This document shows, piece by piece, positions 38,968 through 50,342 of a DNA stretch of 64,000 bases. The notes beneath the pieces are model-generated. The model worked only from the letters and a program-made list of their open reading frames with translations, was not told where the DNA came from and did no database searches. Source of the DNA: Clitoria ternatea. Its lineage: Eukaryota > Streptophyta > Magnoliopsida > Fabales > Fabaceae. Both the position numbers and the translations under genes were made by a program. Within the stretch, counting starts at the first letter, position 1. Every line of letters starts with the position of its first letter. The stretch is taken from positions 62,001 to 126,000 of the forward strand of contig JAYKXN010000114.1 of NCBI GenBank assembly GCA_037962975.1. Direction: 5' to 3'.

Positions 38968-40116
38968 AGAAGAAGTTGCAAGCATCCAGCATCAATCATC
39001 TCTTCCCATCAATTAGCATCAGCCTCGTTCCAATTCTTCTTTCCTTTCTTTTTTCTTTGTTTCTTTTTCTGCTTCTATTTTCTTTCTTTTCTTTCTTTTT
39101 CTTCTTCGTTTTTCTTCTCCTTTTCTTTTCTTTTTTCTTTCGTTTTCTTTCTCTGTCCCGTTCCCATTTTTTTCTTTTACTTTCTTTTTCTTTATTTTAT
39201 TTTAAGAGTTGTGAGCTGTAAAAGTGAGAATTTAAATTTGTAATTGGTGGAGTAATTATTGCAACAAGGAATTACAGTGGTAAATTATTCTGAGCTTTTG
39301 GAGAAACCCGTAAGTCTTTATTTTTACCATGTCTTGTATGTTTTATTTTTCCATTATATATATGAATTTGAATTATTTCATGAGTAGCTAAATTAATTAT
39401 CTTGGGATAAAGGGGGTATGATAATATTTTATTTTAATGTTATTTTGACTTGGAATTAAATAAATTTCTGTTTTCCATTTAGTTTAAAAAATGCTCAATG
39501 CTTTTAGTAATTCCTAACAAGAACCTAAATGATAAAACTATATACTTATGGGTATATTAGTAAGTTTAGGTAATAAATAGAATCGAGAGATTTATTTTTA
39601 CCGGAAAACTTTGAACTAAACCTAAGATTTTTGAAATGCTTTTTGTGACCTCGGTAAAACCGTGAAAGTAATCAAAATTCTTTTGAGGAAATAAAAGGGG
39701 TTTTCATAAAATGATAATGAGCCTTTCTGAGGATTAAGCAGCGCTTTCCATAGGTTAGGTACATTAATAGGATTCCGAGAGGAACATATTAATTAGCTTT
39801 TGGAAAATTCGCCTTGGAAAACTTAATTCGATTCTTATTTATGAAAATTTAAAATTCATTAACATAAAATAGAGTCTTAATCCCCCGATATCCCAAGATA
39901 TTCTCAACTCTGATTTTTAAGTGTCAAGTAAATTTTATTTTTATATTTATTCGTATTCTGTGCAACTTTAATTTGTGCTGCATTTTATAAAAATCTTAAA
40001 AATCAATTGTGTGGATAATTAAATTTTAATATGCTGGTACTTTGAACACAGTCCCTATGGAGAACGATAATCTTTTATATTACGCGACATAACCCGTGCG
40101 CTTGCGGGCCCTGTCA

Positions 40117-40289
40117 CTAAATCCTTTCGAGTATGTGGACGTTGAGTTACGCTAAATACTGAAACTATTTCAGAATTGGTATTTTACTTCAATCATATCA
40201 TTATGTACATATTTTAATGCCTAGTTAGAGTCCGAATTTGAAAATGTTGTCAACTACAAAATTGTTTCTCTTTGTCGTATCTTTCCAAC
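40117..40289. other. Unassigned sequence right of the solo LTR
   Basis: Starts with the right target copy CTAAA and continues the sequence of 36970-37102 to the satellite boundary near 40290 (AATTTATTACTTTCAGAATTT). I see no coding or structural signal. Confidence 0.5.
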
Positions 40290-43200
40290 AAGATCAAATT
40301 TATTACTTTCAGAATTTATACTTAATCACCTTTGGTAGACACACTCACAAGATCTCTTTAAATTAAAGCACTCCTAGCACAAGCATTTTCAATAGGATTT
40401 GTATCCTCAAAAAGTGTTTCTGGTCGTTGCACTCCCATCTTGTGGTAACAAAAAAAACACAAGTTTGTGATGGAGACGAAGATGATAATGGAAAAGATGC
40501 TAGTTTTATTTTTTTATTCATTTTAATTTTACTTCTATAATGTTAAATTTTTTATAGACAAGGATTTATGTTTATGAATAGATTCATAAAATATCAATTT
40601 TGATCTTTTATGTCAAATTACAATTAGAATATGAATTCCTTGTGTTGATAGTTGTTTCTATCAAGTTATTTATCATATATTTTATTGTCATATAATTTTC
40701 ATAGTTTGTTTATATATTTTAAACCTTATGATTATACACAAGTATTAGTATTACTTATTTATTTGAAAAAAGACAACGTCTCTATATCAAATGTTCCTTT
40801 TCTGCCATCAAAATTTTGTCTTCACAAATACATGAATATAATAAGATTTTTAATTTTAGTAATTTTTATATATCTTTTGATGAATATTACATTTTTAGTG
40901 ATGTCTCAATCATAGCATAGAACACTAAATATAACATATATTTAATGAATAAAAATACTTTGAGAAGTAACGATTTATTAAATTTATCTTCATTTGATTT
41001 TAAATAAATAAATTATTTAAATGATGCAAAATAAGAAATTATATATAAAACTAAAAAATTATAAAGTAATTATTCAATTCTAGAATTTTAAACTTTCTCT
41101 ACTGTAATAGTATTAAAATATATGTTTCCACACTATTAACTAATATGTTCCACATATACAAAAGTCATGATTGATGAGATTCAGACAAATGTCATGATAA
41201 ATGACATCATAAAAATAAGTAAGTCATTGTTTGTAAAAATGTATAAGATTTGAAAACATTTATAATAACTAAGTATCATGCTTAGGTCATGTGCATGTTA
41301 AATATTATTATGTAATATTAAATATCTTTAATACATATAATACTTATTAATATATATAATAATTATCATTGATTTAAATTTTAAATATTCTAAAACATGT
41401 TACCATAATGCAAAATAATGAAACATATATCAATGTTTGAAGTTATTAGATAAAATTATACCATTCTCATATGATCTTTTTTTGCTATAAGTGAATTACA
41501 TGGTATCCGTTGTTGATCACGATAACAAATTCTTTTACTGGTTTATAACGACCTCAACGAGTGTGATATCTAAGTCACATATGTAAAACCACCCTTATAA
41601 TCTTTTTATGTTCTTTGATATAAGCGTTGAGTATTTGTTTAAAAATAAGAACCATTATTAGATACTTCTTCATATATATTTTAATTAAATTAAAACATAC
41701 ATAATGATGATAATTTTGATTTAATAATATCTAGTTAAGCATTATTAGGTGGTTCTTTATACACAACTTAATAAAATCAAAGCGTAAACAATGATGATGA
41801 CTTTATTAGAAACGTTCTTCCTTCGGTAATTTTTGAATTATTTTTTCTTATTTTATCATTTCACTATATAATCCTATCTTAAGGGATTGTATTCTCAACT
41901 TTTTCTTTTTACAATAAACACAAGTTGGTTCACTAACTTCATTATTTTCAAAATTTACACTTGGATTGTCTTTTGTGAAGACATATACAAGATCTCCTTC
42001 AATCAAAATATTCCTATCACAAGCATTTTAAATATGATATATATCTTCTGGAAGTGTTCAAGGTTGTTACACTCCCATCTTATGAAAAAGAAACAAGTTT
42101 ATGTTTCATATGAAAGTGACATAGTGAAGACGTAATAAAGTATATTAATTTTATTTATTTTTATTATTTTAATTTCATTTCTATATTGCTAACTTTTTTT
42201 TCTCTAGACGGGGATTTTATATATGTTATTAAATGAGTTCATAGAATGTCAATTTTGACTTTTTAGGTCACAGGTCAAAGGTCACACTTAAAATGTGAAT
42301 TCTTGAAGTCTATGAGTGTTTATCATACCTTTACTGTCATATAATTTGTTTAGTTTGATTTTCTATTTCAAACGATATGATTATACACAAATGCTAATTC
42401 TATTTATTTATTTCAAAAATTTAGTTGTCTCACTTATAGGTAAACATCAAATGTTCTATCATCATGATTGCATCTTCAAAAATTTATAATCACTATATGA
42501 TTTTAAAATTTCATAATTTTTTATATATCTTTATGATGAGTATCAAACGTTTGTTGGCATCTCTTTTGTAGCATACAACAGTAGATATATGATATATTTA
42601 ATGAATAAAAACAATTCAACGTTAAATTTATCTTTATTTGATTTTTAAAAAGATAAACTTTATTTTAAAAAGAGGAAAAAATTAAAAACATACATATATT
42701 AGAAAAAAATTATTATCAAAATTATTTAATTATACATTTTTAAAATTTAACTGTACTCTTGGAATCAAAATTTATGTTACCACTTTAAAAACTAATGTGT
42801 CATATATATTCAAACAAATGATTAGTGAGATTATGAAAATTTATGTTACCAATATAAATTCATGATTAGTGAGATTCAAAAAAATGTCATGATAAATGAC
42901 ATTATGAAAGTAAATAAGCCATTGTTTGAGATATTTACACATGTTTATAACAATAAGAAAGGTTGATTTAAATATATGACTGATATTTTTCAAAAGAAAT
43001 CAAACACATCTTAGAAGTTGGATGTCAATTCATAATTTGGTATTGTTATACAATTGAAAAAATAAAAAGTATTTTCATTGTACATTTTTTCTTTCTAATT
43101 TATCTTTATATGTATAAAGTTCATAAGTTTGTGATTCTTAATCTTTAGATTTACTCTATGTGATGCCATATTTTCTCTTAATTTTTTAGGGTTCAAAATT

Positions 43201-43331
43201 TAGTTTGTATTAAGCCATGGATGCGGACCCATGACATCATTAAATAACTTAAGCGATCCCGAACATATATTGTGTATTTATTTTAGCAAACTCACTTGAA
43301 ATTGGTTTAATCAGTCATGATGAAATGTTGC
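40290..43331. repeat. Satellite array, block 4 (subtype A passing into B)
   Basis: 40290-41707 is nearly identical to 14020-15442, and 41708-43331 to 26594-28217, so this block is the uninterrupted copy of the segment split by the retrotransposon compound. It holds the empty site for that compound at 41699-41717. The subtype B marker GTGAATTACATGG is at 41491. The block ends at GTTGC (43327-43331). No genes are visible. Confidence 0.9.
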
Positions 43332-43553
43332 TGTAACATCCCAAATTTTAAAGAAAATAAATTTATTGGATAATGATAATTAATTATTTATGGTCAAATA
43401 CTTATGGGAGATTTAATTTGACATTAGAGATGAATTATCGGTAAACTAAAATTTACCAGAACAGGGTGATTTAACAGATGATGTGGGACCCACAAGGGTA
43501 AATTAAATATTTGTTGGATCTAGAATGTTTAGAAAATTATTATGGTTAAGGTA
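43332..43553. mobile_element. 222-bp terminal fragment of the 28218 LTR at the equivalent satellite site
   Basis: Starts TGTAACATCCCAAATTTTAAAG directly after GTTGC and follows 28218-28442 with few changes, then switches at GGTTAAGGT to satellite text (ATATTTTTCAAAAGAAATC) of a different unit phase. Insertion point and orientation equal those at 28218, so both descend from one insertion. The rest of this LTR was deleted. Confidence 0.9.
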
Positions 43554-45769
43554 TATTTTTCAAAAGAAATCAAAAAGATCTTAGAAGTTGGATGTCAATT
43601 CATAATTTAGTATTGTTATATAATTCAAAAAATAAAAAATATTTTCATTTTACATTTTCTCTTTCTAATTCATCTTTATATGTATAAAGTTGATAAGTTT
43701 GTGATTATCAACCTTTAGATTTAATTTATGTGACACTATATTTTTCTTAAGTTTTTAGGGTTCAAAATTTAGTTTGCATTATGCCATGCATACTGACCCG
43801 TAGCAACATTAAATAACTCAAGGGATCCCAAACATATATTGTGGATTTATTGTAGCCAACTCACTTGAAATTAGTTTAATAAGTCATCATTAAATGTTGC
43901 CAGTTATTAAATATTATGTTATACAATGTCCCAAAATTAAATTAGGCCGAATCCATCTAAAAAATAAAGTGAAGTGTTAATTCAATTTTAAAATTAGTTA
44001 TATGTGTTTTCCTTAACCAATGACTATGACTAATGTTTGCTGTCATCATTATACATTTTTTGACTCCTATTATAAAATAGAAGACTATAGATATTGTGAC
44101 CTTTTAGAAATCTAATATAACTAATATGTCTAAATATGTTTTACTTATTCATTAATATAACCATATTTGATGTTTTTACTTTAAGATAAAATTAAGATTT
44201 TGATAGTATATGTCTTCTCTGTATGTATACAGCTCGTAAATATATCATGTCTTATTTTTTATAATAACCAAAATTTTCACACTTTATAAATATAGATATA
44301 TATTATCAAATGATTATCATTTACTTATATTCTAAACATTATAACAAACATTAACATCAAGTAAAATAATAAAACATACACCAATTTAGGATGTTAAATT
44401 TTACTATTGGTTATTTTGATGGTGTAAGTGTAGTACATGGCATTTAAAGTCCACCATGATGACAAATTCTTTTGTTGGCTTCTAACAACATCTATGAGTG
44501 ACATATTTAACTCTGATATTTAAAGTCACCCCATAATCTTCATATGTAATTTGGTATAAAACTTTAGTATTGTTTAATAACAATAATAACAAATTAAATA
44601 CTATTAGATGGTTCTTTATATATATCTTAATCAAATTAAAGTGTACATAATTAATAATGATGACTTTTATTGAAATCTAATCCTTTCACTGATTTTTGTA
44701 ATTATTTTTTACTCAATAAATATTTTAGTATTTGCCAAGTAATCCTATTCTAAGGAATTATTATCTCAACACTTTTTTTATAATAAACACAAGTTGGATC
44801 ATTAACTTTATTACTTTTAGAATTTATACTTAATCACCTTTGGTGGCCACACTCACAAGATCTCTTTATATTAAAGCACTCCTAGAACAAGCATTTTTAA
44901 CTAGTTTTGTATCCTCAAAAAGTGCTTTGGGTCATTGCACACCCATCTTGCGATAACAAAAAAACAAGTTTATGATCAAGATGAAGATGATGCTGGAAAA
45001 GATGCCAGTTTTATTTTTTTATTCATTTTAATTTTAGTTCATAATGTTAAATTTTTTATACCCAAGGATTTTATGTTTATGAATGGACTCATATAATGTC
45101 AATTTCAATCTTTTATGTCAAACCACAATTAGAATGTGAATTCCTTAAGTTGATAGTTGTTTCTATCAAGTTATTCATCATACATTTTATTGACATATAA
45201 TTTTCATAGTTTGTTTATATATTTTAAACCTTATGATTATACACACGTATTAGTATTACTTATTTATTCGAAAAAGATAACATCTCTATATCAAATGTAC
45301 CTTTTCTTCCATCATCATTTTGTCTTCATAAATAGATGTATATTATAAGATTTTTAATTTTAATAATTTTTATATATCTTTTTGATGAATATTACATTTT
45401 TATTGATGTCTCAATCATAGCATAGAACACTAAATCTAACATATGCTTAATGAATAAAAATAATTTAAGAAGTGACGATTTATTAAATTTATCTTCATTT
45501 GATTTTAAAAAAAATATTTTTTATTTAAATGAAGCGAAATGAGAAATTATATATAAAAGTAAAAAATTATAAAATAATTATTCAATTCAAGATTTTTAAA
45601 CTTAAACTACTATGATGGTTTCAAAATATATGTTTCCACACTAATAACTAATATGTTCTACACATAAAAAAGTCATGATTGGTGACATTTAAACAAATGT
45701 CATGATAAATGACATCATGAATGTAAATAAGCCATTGTTTTGGATATTTACACATGTTTATAACATTAA
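43554..45769. repeat. Satellite array, block 5 (subtype A)
   Basis: One unit with GTAGTACATGG at 44430 and CACAAGTTGGATCATT at 44788. It ends with the TAA target copy at 45767-45769 of the CACTA element. Phase and text match 57495 onward, the other half of the interrupted unit. No genes are visible. Confidence 0.9.
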
Positions 45770-45789
45770 CACTACTAAAAAAACCCTAA

Positions 45790-46420
45790 ACAGCTACCTG
45801 ACATTAGCGACCACCGAATCCCGTCGCTAATTAGCCACCGCATTAGCGACCGATTTACAACAAAGAGGGACCTAAAATATGTTAGTCACTCGCTTAGCGA
45901 CCGCCAGAATTTGCGGTCGCTACCAATTGTAAAAACCGTCGCTAGTACGGTCGCTATCTTTACCTCCACCTTGTTTTCGTTTCCCGCCAGGATGTTCTGT
46001 TGGCGCCAAATAGTAGCGACGGACTTAGGCCGTCGCTATGGTTTGTAACAGTGACGGAGTTCATCGTCCGTCGCTAATGTTTTCACTTCCCTCCATAAGT
46101 TTTCTTTTCATAATGAAAGGTAGTGACGGTTCGCCTACACCGTCGCTACGTTTCTGGAGGGTAGTGACGGATTAGAGTAGCCGTCGCTAACATTTTCGTC
46201 TTCCCTCCATATTTTCTTTAAGTTAGTGACGGTGGGGCGGAACCGTCTCTAATATTCAAGAGGTTAGTGACGGAGGTATCATACCGTCGCTTAGCTTCAG
46301 GAATTTAGGGACGGAGTTTGTGTGCCGTCGCTACGTTAGTGACGGTGGGTATTCACCGTCGCCAATCATTTTATTGTAGTGACATTGTTAGCGACGGTTA
46401 GTTAGCCGTCGCTAAGTATT
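45790..46420. repeat. Left subterminal repeats of the CACTA element
   Basis: At least 15 exact GCGAC or GTCGC cores, plus several GTGACGG variants, in both orientations. They are often paired as TAGTGACGG...CCGTCGCTA about 20-30 bp apart. In En/Spm such subterminal motifs are bound by the element's TnpA protein to bring the ends together. Confidence 0.9.
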
Positions 46421-46429
46421 TAATCAAAC

Positions 46430-46710
46430 TCGACAGCAACCCCTTTCCCTCTCAGTTGCCCTATCTTTCCCATTCCTCTTACAGCGCCCCTCTCCTCCCT
46501 CTCCTGCTACTTCACCCGCCGTCGGACCTGCTACCTCACCCGTCGTCTCCCTCTCCTCCCTCCCTTCACCGTCGGAGCTCCTTTCCCTGTTCGTGTGCCT
46601 CTCACCCGCCGTCCCCCCTCTCCTCCCTCGGAAGCCCTCTCTCACGTCTACTCCTTTCTTCCTCCGTCGAGCCTCCGTGTGCCATTGCAGGGTAAGGTTT
46701 GTCTCTCACT
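46430..46710 (+). promoter_or_regulatory. Putative transcribed leader of the CACTA genes, ending in a splice donor
   Basis: A CT-rich stretch (CCCTCTCCTCCCT-type runs, 46440-46680) begins just inside the subterminal repeats. It ends with CATTGCAGGGTAAGG at about 46683-46697, a good donor. In CACTA elements the promoter lies in the terminal region, so this is a likely non-coding first exon. No clear TATA box is seen; AAGTATTTAATC (46413) is weak. Confidence 0.4.
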
Positions 46711-47110
46711 CACTCTCTCGTCCTCTCATGTCTTTTCTCATTTGTTCCCCTGTTCCGGCGTTCGTGTTTGATGTTTATGTTTTGTGTTTTATCTATTTTC
46801 TGTATTTTCGATACTCTGTTTGTGTTTTTTCTTTGATTTTTTGTTTCCATGTTCCCAATTGCAACTGGAATAACAGAAATAAACCTGTTCTGTGTAGCAT
46901 GGTGGATAAAACGAAAAGTTTCAGGGAAGGGTGTCTTGTAGCTTACTGATATTAAAATATATAGTTATCAATTTATTTCCCACATGGTATTTGATGTTTA
47001 TGTTTTGCTTATAATGTTTACTTGTATTCCTCTTTTTTGTTTGTGATGTACATGTACTGATGTACATAACAGAAACAAGGTATGTATTATGTTATATGTA
47101 TTATGTACAT
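46711..47110. other. Intron-like sequence, nothing identified
   Basis: T-rich sequence after the presumed donor, with short frames only. GTACATGTACTGATGTACATAAC near 47050 is a local inverted and repeated phrase. No domain or RNA was recognised. Confidence 0.4.
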
Positions 47111-47160
47111 AGCAGTATCCCTAGGGAGGCTTTTATGCTTTCTAGTTATGTATATGGTTG
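47111..47160. repeat. About 50-bp segment duplicated at 48003-48050
   Basis: CAGTATCCCTAGGGAGGC and the following 30 bases up to TATATGGTTG occur here and again at 48003-48050, essentially unchanged. The first ten or so bases also occur at the LINE end near 49388. It adjoins the captured gene fragment and looks like filler copied during break repair. Confidence 0.8.
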
Positions 47161-47171
47161 CAAGCACTTAC

Positions 47172-47628
47172 AGGTTCTGCACCAGATGCTCGTAAAGCAG
47201 AAGTAATATGCATAACTTCATCATAAACTTCCTTGTATGTTTTCCAGACATATGGTCCAATCTATGAAGATGAACGAAAATCCAATTACCTTATTTTCTT
47301 CACACATACCAAGTTTAGTAACCGAAAACAGCTTGAATAACATCTCAACCTAGTCCTTAAGAAATGTATAAATCATGTGTTTTAGTCCCTAAATTTTTAA
47401 AACTTCAAATTAACCCTTGATATATTAAAATAGAATTGATTAAAGTTACTTAAAAGTTAAGAAGTAAGTAGTTAAAATTTCAGGAATTAAAGTGGGTATA
47501 ACTTACAATCACGTGCGCTAAGCTAAACAGAGGTTTAATAATAAAACACAAATCCATAAGATACCTTTCCATCCACAATTTTACGCCAGCCCAGCATCCG
47601 GTTTTGTGGATAATTTTTGACAGACACA
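47172..47628 (-). pseudogene. Captured fragment of a long-chain acyl-CoA synthetase gene (two exons, one intron)
   Basis: Minus strand. Exon 1 (47628-47565) encodes VSVKNYPQNRMLGWRKIVDGK and exon 2 (47261-47172) encodes GPYVWKTYKEVYDEV, then ALRASGAEP. Intron 47564-47262 keeps GT and AG, an acceptor AG precedes exon 1 (47630-47629) and a GTAAG donor follows exon 2, and the frame joins without a break. This order and spacing match the N-terminal third of plant long-chain acyl-CoA synthetases, which activate fatty acids with CoA and ATP; the AMP-binding motifs lie further on and are absent. It lies antisense to the CACTA genes and is flanked by duplicated filler. Two near-intact exons with their intron inside a transposon indicate capture of host DNA. 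No enzyme can be made. Confidence 0.85.
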
Positions 47629-47832
47629 CTGCAATCATAAAAGAAAAGCTCATCCTCATCAAATATCATTTATTAACTAAACCACCAAACATTCAACCTC
47701 TTCTCTGCATTCAAATTTTAACCAACCCTGCTCATAATTATACCAGTAAAGTGAGTACAGAATATAGATTAGATCATTACAATCTATCAGTTTTCACTGC
47801 CTAGTCCTTAAGAAATGTATAAATCATGTTAG

Positions 47833-48002
47833 ATATTTCAATTATCCAGATTACCTTGGACCCTTGCAGGATCACATCTAGTTTCAACTAATATTAGGAT
47901 ATTAGGCTTATGCATATTGAAAAACTGTTGGCAGTTTCTAAGAAAAGCCCCTCCAACAGCCCCTTACATTAGAATTTTATGATTAATTAATCTAAATTTA
48001 TA
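47833..48002 (-). repeat. Second copy of the LINE 5' segment
   Basis: Matches 49215-49385 closely (CCAGATTACCTTGGACCC through TTTATAGCAGTATCCC) with a short deletion at the phrase CCCCTTTACAGTTCCACATT. It joins directly to the 50-bp duplicated segment at 48003. It is a fragment of the LINE endonuclease start, on the minus strand. Confidence 0.85.
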
Positions 48003-48050
48003 GCAGTATCCCTAGGGAGGCTTTTATGCTTTCTAGTTATGTATATGGTT

Positions 48051-48399
48051 GGTCTCACTTTCAAAAGCATTCTTTATTAAAAATTCACACGTGTTAGCCT
48101 GATTGCTTTAGTGTCAAATATTTTAGGCCCCATTACAATATAAATCTATAGAGCATCTTGTACATTGACTAGAGTTTGCCAATTGATCCTATAGTTTTGG
48201 GGTCATAGTATTTATCACATATGCTGTAATTTGGGTAACGGAGAAAGGCCTTAAATATCACAATGTTGTAGTGTTTTTTTACCACAACATTATCCTACAT
48301 GATTAAGGACATTTAGGCCCTATAGTTCCCTAGACTTTTTATGTCAACTTAACTTTTCTTGATATAAAACAAGATCTAATTCTCATTGTAGTGATTTTT
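48051..48399. other. Unassigned sequence in the CACTA leader
   Basis: No reading frame, repeat family or RNA was recognised; CACAATGTTGTAGTG and CCACAACATTAT (about 48260-48295) form a weak local inverted repeat. It could be LINE 3' remnant or CACTA intron. Confidence 0.3.
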
Positions 48400-49560
48400 C
48401 CAGCTTTAAAAGAAAAGGATTAGTAAACTTCCTGTATTCTAATTTCCTCTAGACTCCACCAATTCTAGCCATCAATCTTTTTTTCTTACCTATCTAACCA
48501 AAAGCCTCTTTCTCCCATACCTTCAAGCTTTGCTGCAAAATTTAAAGGCAAAGATATATTCTGATACCAATTTTGTTTAAACACATTATCAATATTAGGA
48601 TTAGTGAGTCAAGCATTATAAAATCTAAAAACCTTACCCCTATTAGCCCTAGAATTTGGCCAAAGCTGAGCTAAAATGGGATTATAGTCAGAAAAAGAAA
48701 GTCATGGCAGAATCTTAATTATAGATTTAGGGAATCTAACCCTCCAAGAACTGTTACCAAAGGCTTTGTCAAGCCTTTGGAAAATTCTGTCTCCACTTCT
48801 ATATATAGGTCATTTCAATGTAAGTCTAGAGCCAATAAAGCCAAGATCTACAAGTTCACTTCTATTCCACCAATTGAAAAATTGCCACATTTTCTTTGAT
48901 TAACAAGGGCACCTCCTTGTTGTTCAGGTTGGGAACTGATCTCATTAAAGTCCTAAATGACAAACCAATCTTCCTTATTAACTTTAGCTAGATCATACAT
49001 ATCATCCCATAATTTAGTTTTGAAAGCATCTATAGAACTTGCATACACAACAGTTGAAAACCAATCTCTTCCCAAAGCAAAAGAAACTTTCACATGAATG
49101 AATTGAAGTTTAGATAAAACAAGATCAATTTTTAAACCCGCATCCCTCCAGGCAAGAATTATACCCCCAGCATAACCTCTGGTTTCAGAGAAGAAGTTGA
49201 AATTAAAACCCATCATCTTATCCAGATTACCTTGGACCCTTGCAGGATCACATCTAGTTTCAACTAATATTAGGATATTAGGCTTATGCATATTGAAAAA
49301 CTGTTGACAGTTTCTAAGAAAAGCCCCTCCAACAGCCCCTTTACAGTTCCACATTAGAATTTTATGATTAATTAATCTAAATTTATAGCAGTATCCCTAT
49401 CTATTGCTCCTTGTGACTCAGGAAAAATTATTCCTAGAATTCTGATTTACTAACCCCTTAGCAGAGTCATCGTTGAGTTGATATAAAAATAAAACTCCAG
49501 TACCTGGATCCGAAGGTTTGGTTCTTTGCATGAGATCAATATTCATATGCTCTCCATTTA
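48400..49560 (-). pseudogene. L1-type LINE fragment (endonuclease domain), degraded
   Basis: Minus strand. An open stretch at 49354-48953 starts WNCKGAVGG and contains VETRCDPARV, GGIILAWRDAG and KLWDDMYDLAKVNKEDWFVI, the N-terminal half of an endonuclease/exonuclease/phosphatase domain of plant L1 LINEs. Directly after it an in-frame TAG replaces the G of the usual GDFN motif; DFNEISS continues the frame. Further down, with frame changes, DRIFQRLDKAFGNSSW, LSFSDYNPIL and GERGFW (to about 48500) belong to the endonuclease-to-reverse-transcriptase linker. Reverse transcriptase and poly-A tail are missing. It probably inserted into, or was copied into, the CACTA leader. Confidence 0.85.
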
Positions 49561-50342
49561 TGTCTTAATCTTGAATCAAATACACTTTTTCCAATACACT
49601 TTCTCATTTCAAACACTATTCAATGGCTGCCAGCGGAGTTTGAATGGTAAATCAAGCAAAACATGAGTCAAATTCCAGTGTAAGTCGATAATAGAAGTTG
49701 CTTAAGTTCCTTTTCATTATGAAGTTATTTTTGCTAAGTAAATGGGGACTTGGAATTGGGTATATGGATGTGATCCATGGATCTCTGATTGGGAAACTGT
49801 AACCAAACTCTGCGGCTAGTCTGCTCTCTTTGGACATTTAAAACTTAGCAAACTGAAACGTCACGTGCCTGCTACTTTGCCTGATGTGCATCATATGTTA
49901 TTTAACTGCATAGAGTGAATGCTATAAACTGTTTTAGAGTAAATGCTTGTATATGAGGCTCTTAACTGATAGTTATCACATCTCCCAGTCGATTTATTTA
50001 TAAAGCTATAAACTGTTTTAGAGTAAATAACGTTTAGAATGTTTAATAATGCAAATGTAGTCTCTGTTGCCCCTCTCATGGACTCATTCTCACGTGGATC
50101 CCAAGTGTCTAGATCACTAAGAAGTCGTGGCTGTGTAATCTATTATTTGCTTTGCGTGTCTCTCTTTGTTTACTTTCCTTGGTACTTGTAACTTTCTAAC
50201 GACTTCTTGGTTTGTCATACAGAGTAACACAGATCACGCGTGGTCTCTGATCGTCTCTCTTCAGCTCCGTATTCATCACCGACTTTTTTCGCTAGGTAAT
50301 CCCCTAACGCTGAATTTCTCGATATATGTATGCATGTCAATT
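49561..50342. other. Unassigned sequence in the CACTA leader
   Basis: Contains a 24-bp phrase GCTATAAACTGTTTTAGAG... duplicated at about 49920 and 50007, and a plus-strand frame near 49738-49815 (TWNWVYGCDPWISDWE) that I cannot assign. A CT-rich stretch near 50240-50300 ending in TAGGTAATCC could be another leader exon with a donor. Function unknown. Confidence 0.35.

Larger units (their letters stand above)
37103..40116 (+). mobile_element. Solo LTR, 3.0 kb, target duplication CTAAA
   Basis: Runs from TGATAAGTGC to CCCTGTCA, flanked by CTAAA at 37098-37102 and 40117-40121, a perfect 5-bp target duplication. Near the end it has GCGACATAACCCGTGCG and CTTGCGGGCC, like the U5 ends of Tat/Athila-type gypsy LTRs. 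A TATA box (38959-38967) and a pyrimidine-rich leader follow in plus orientation. No primer site follows the right end, so the internal region is gone by LTR-LTR recombination. The upstream third is an array of CCGAGTG modules (37320-38820). Confidence 0.85.

Noticed and set aside
46456..46949. Frames in the CT-rich stretch (79 and 118 codons) as a proline/serine-rich protein
   Set aside because: Composition follows CT-rich leader sequence; a splice donor interrupts it and no family is recognised.
49738..49815. Possible second captured exon (TWNWVYGCDPWISDWE)
   Set aside because: Suggestive open stretch, but no family recognised and no clear splice sites around it.
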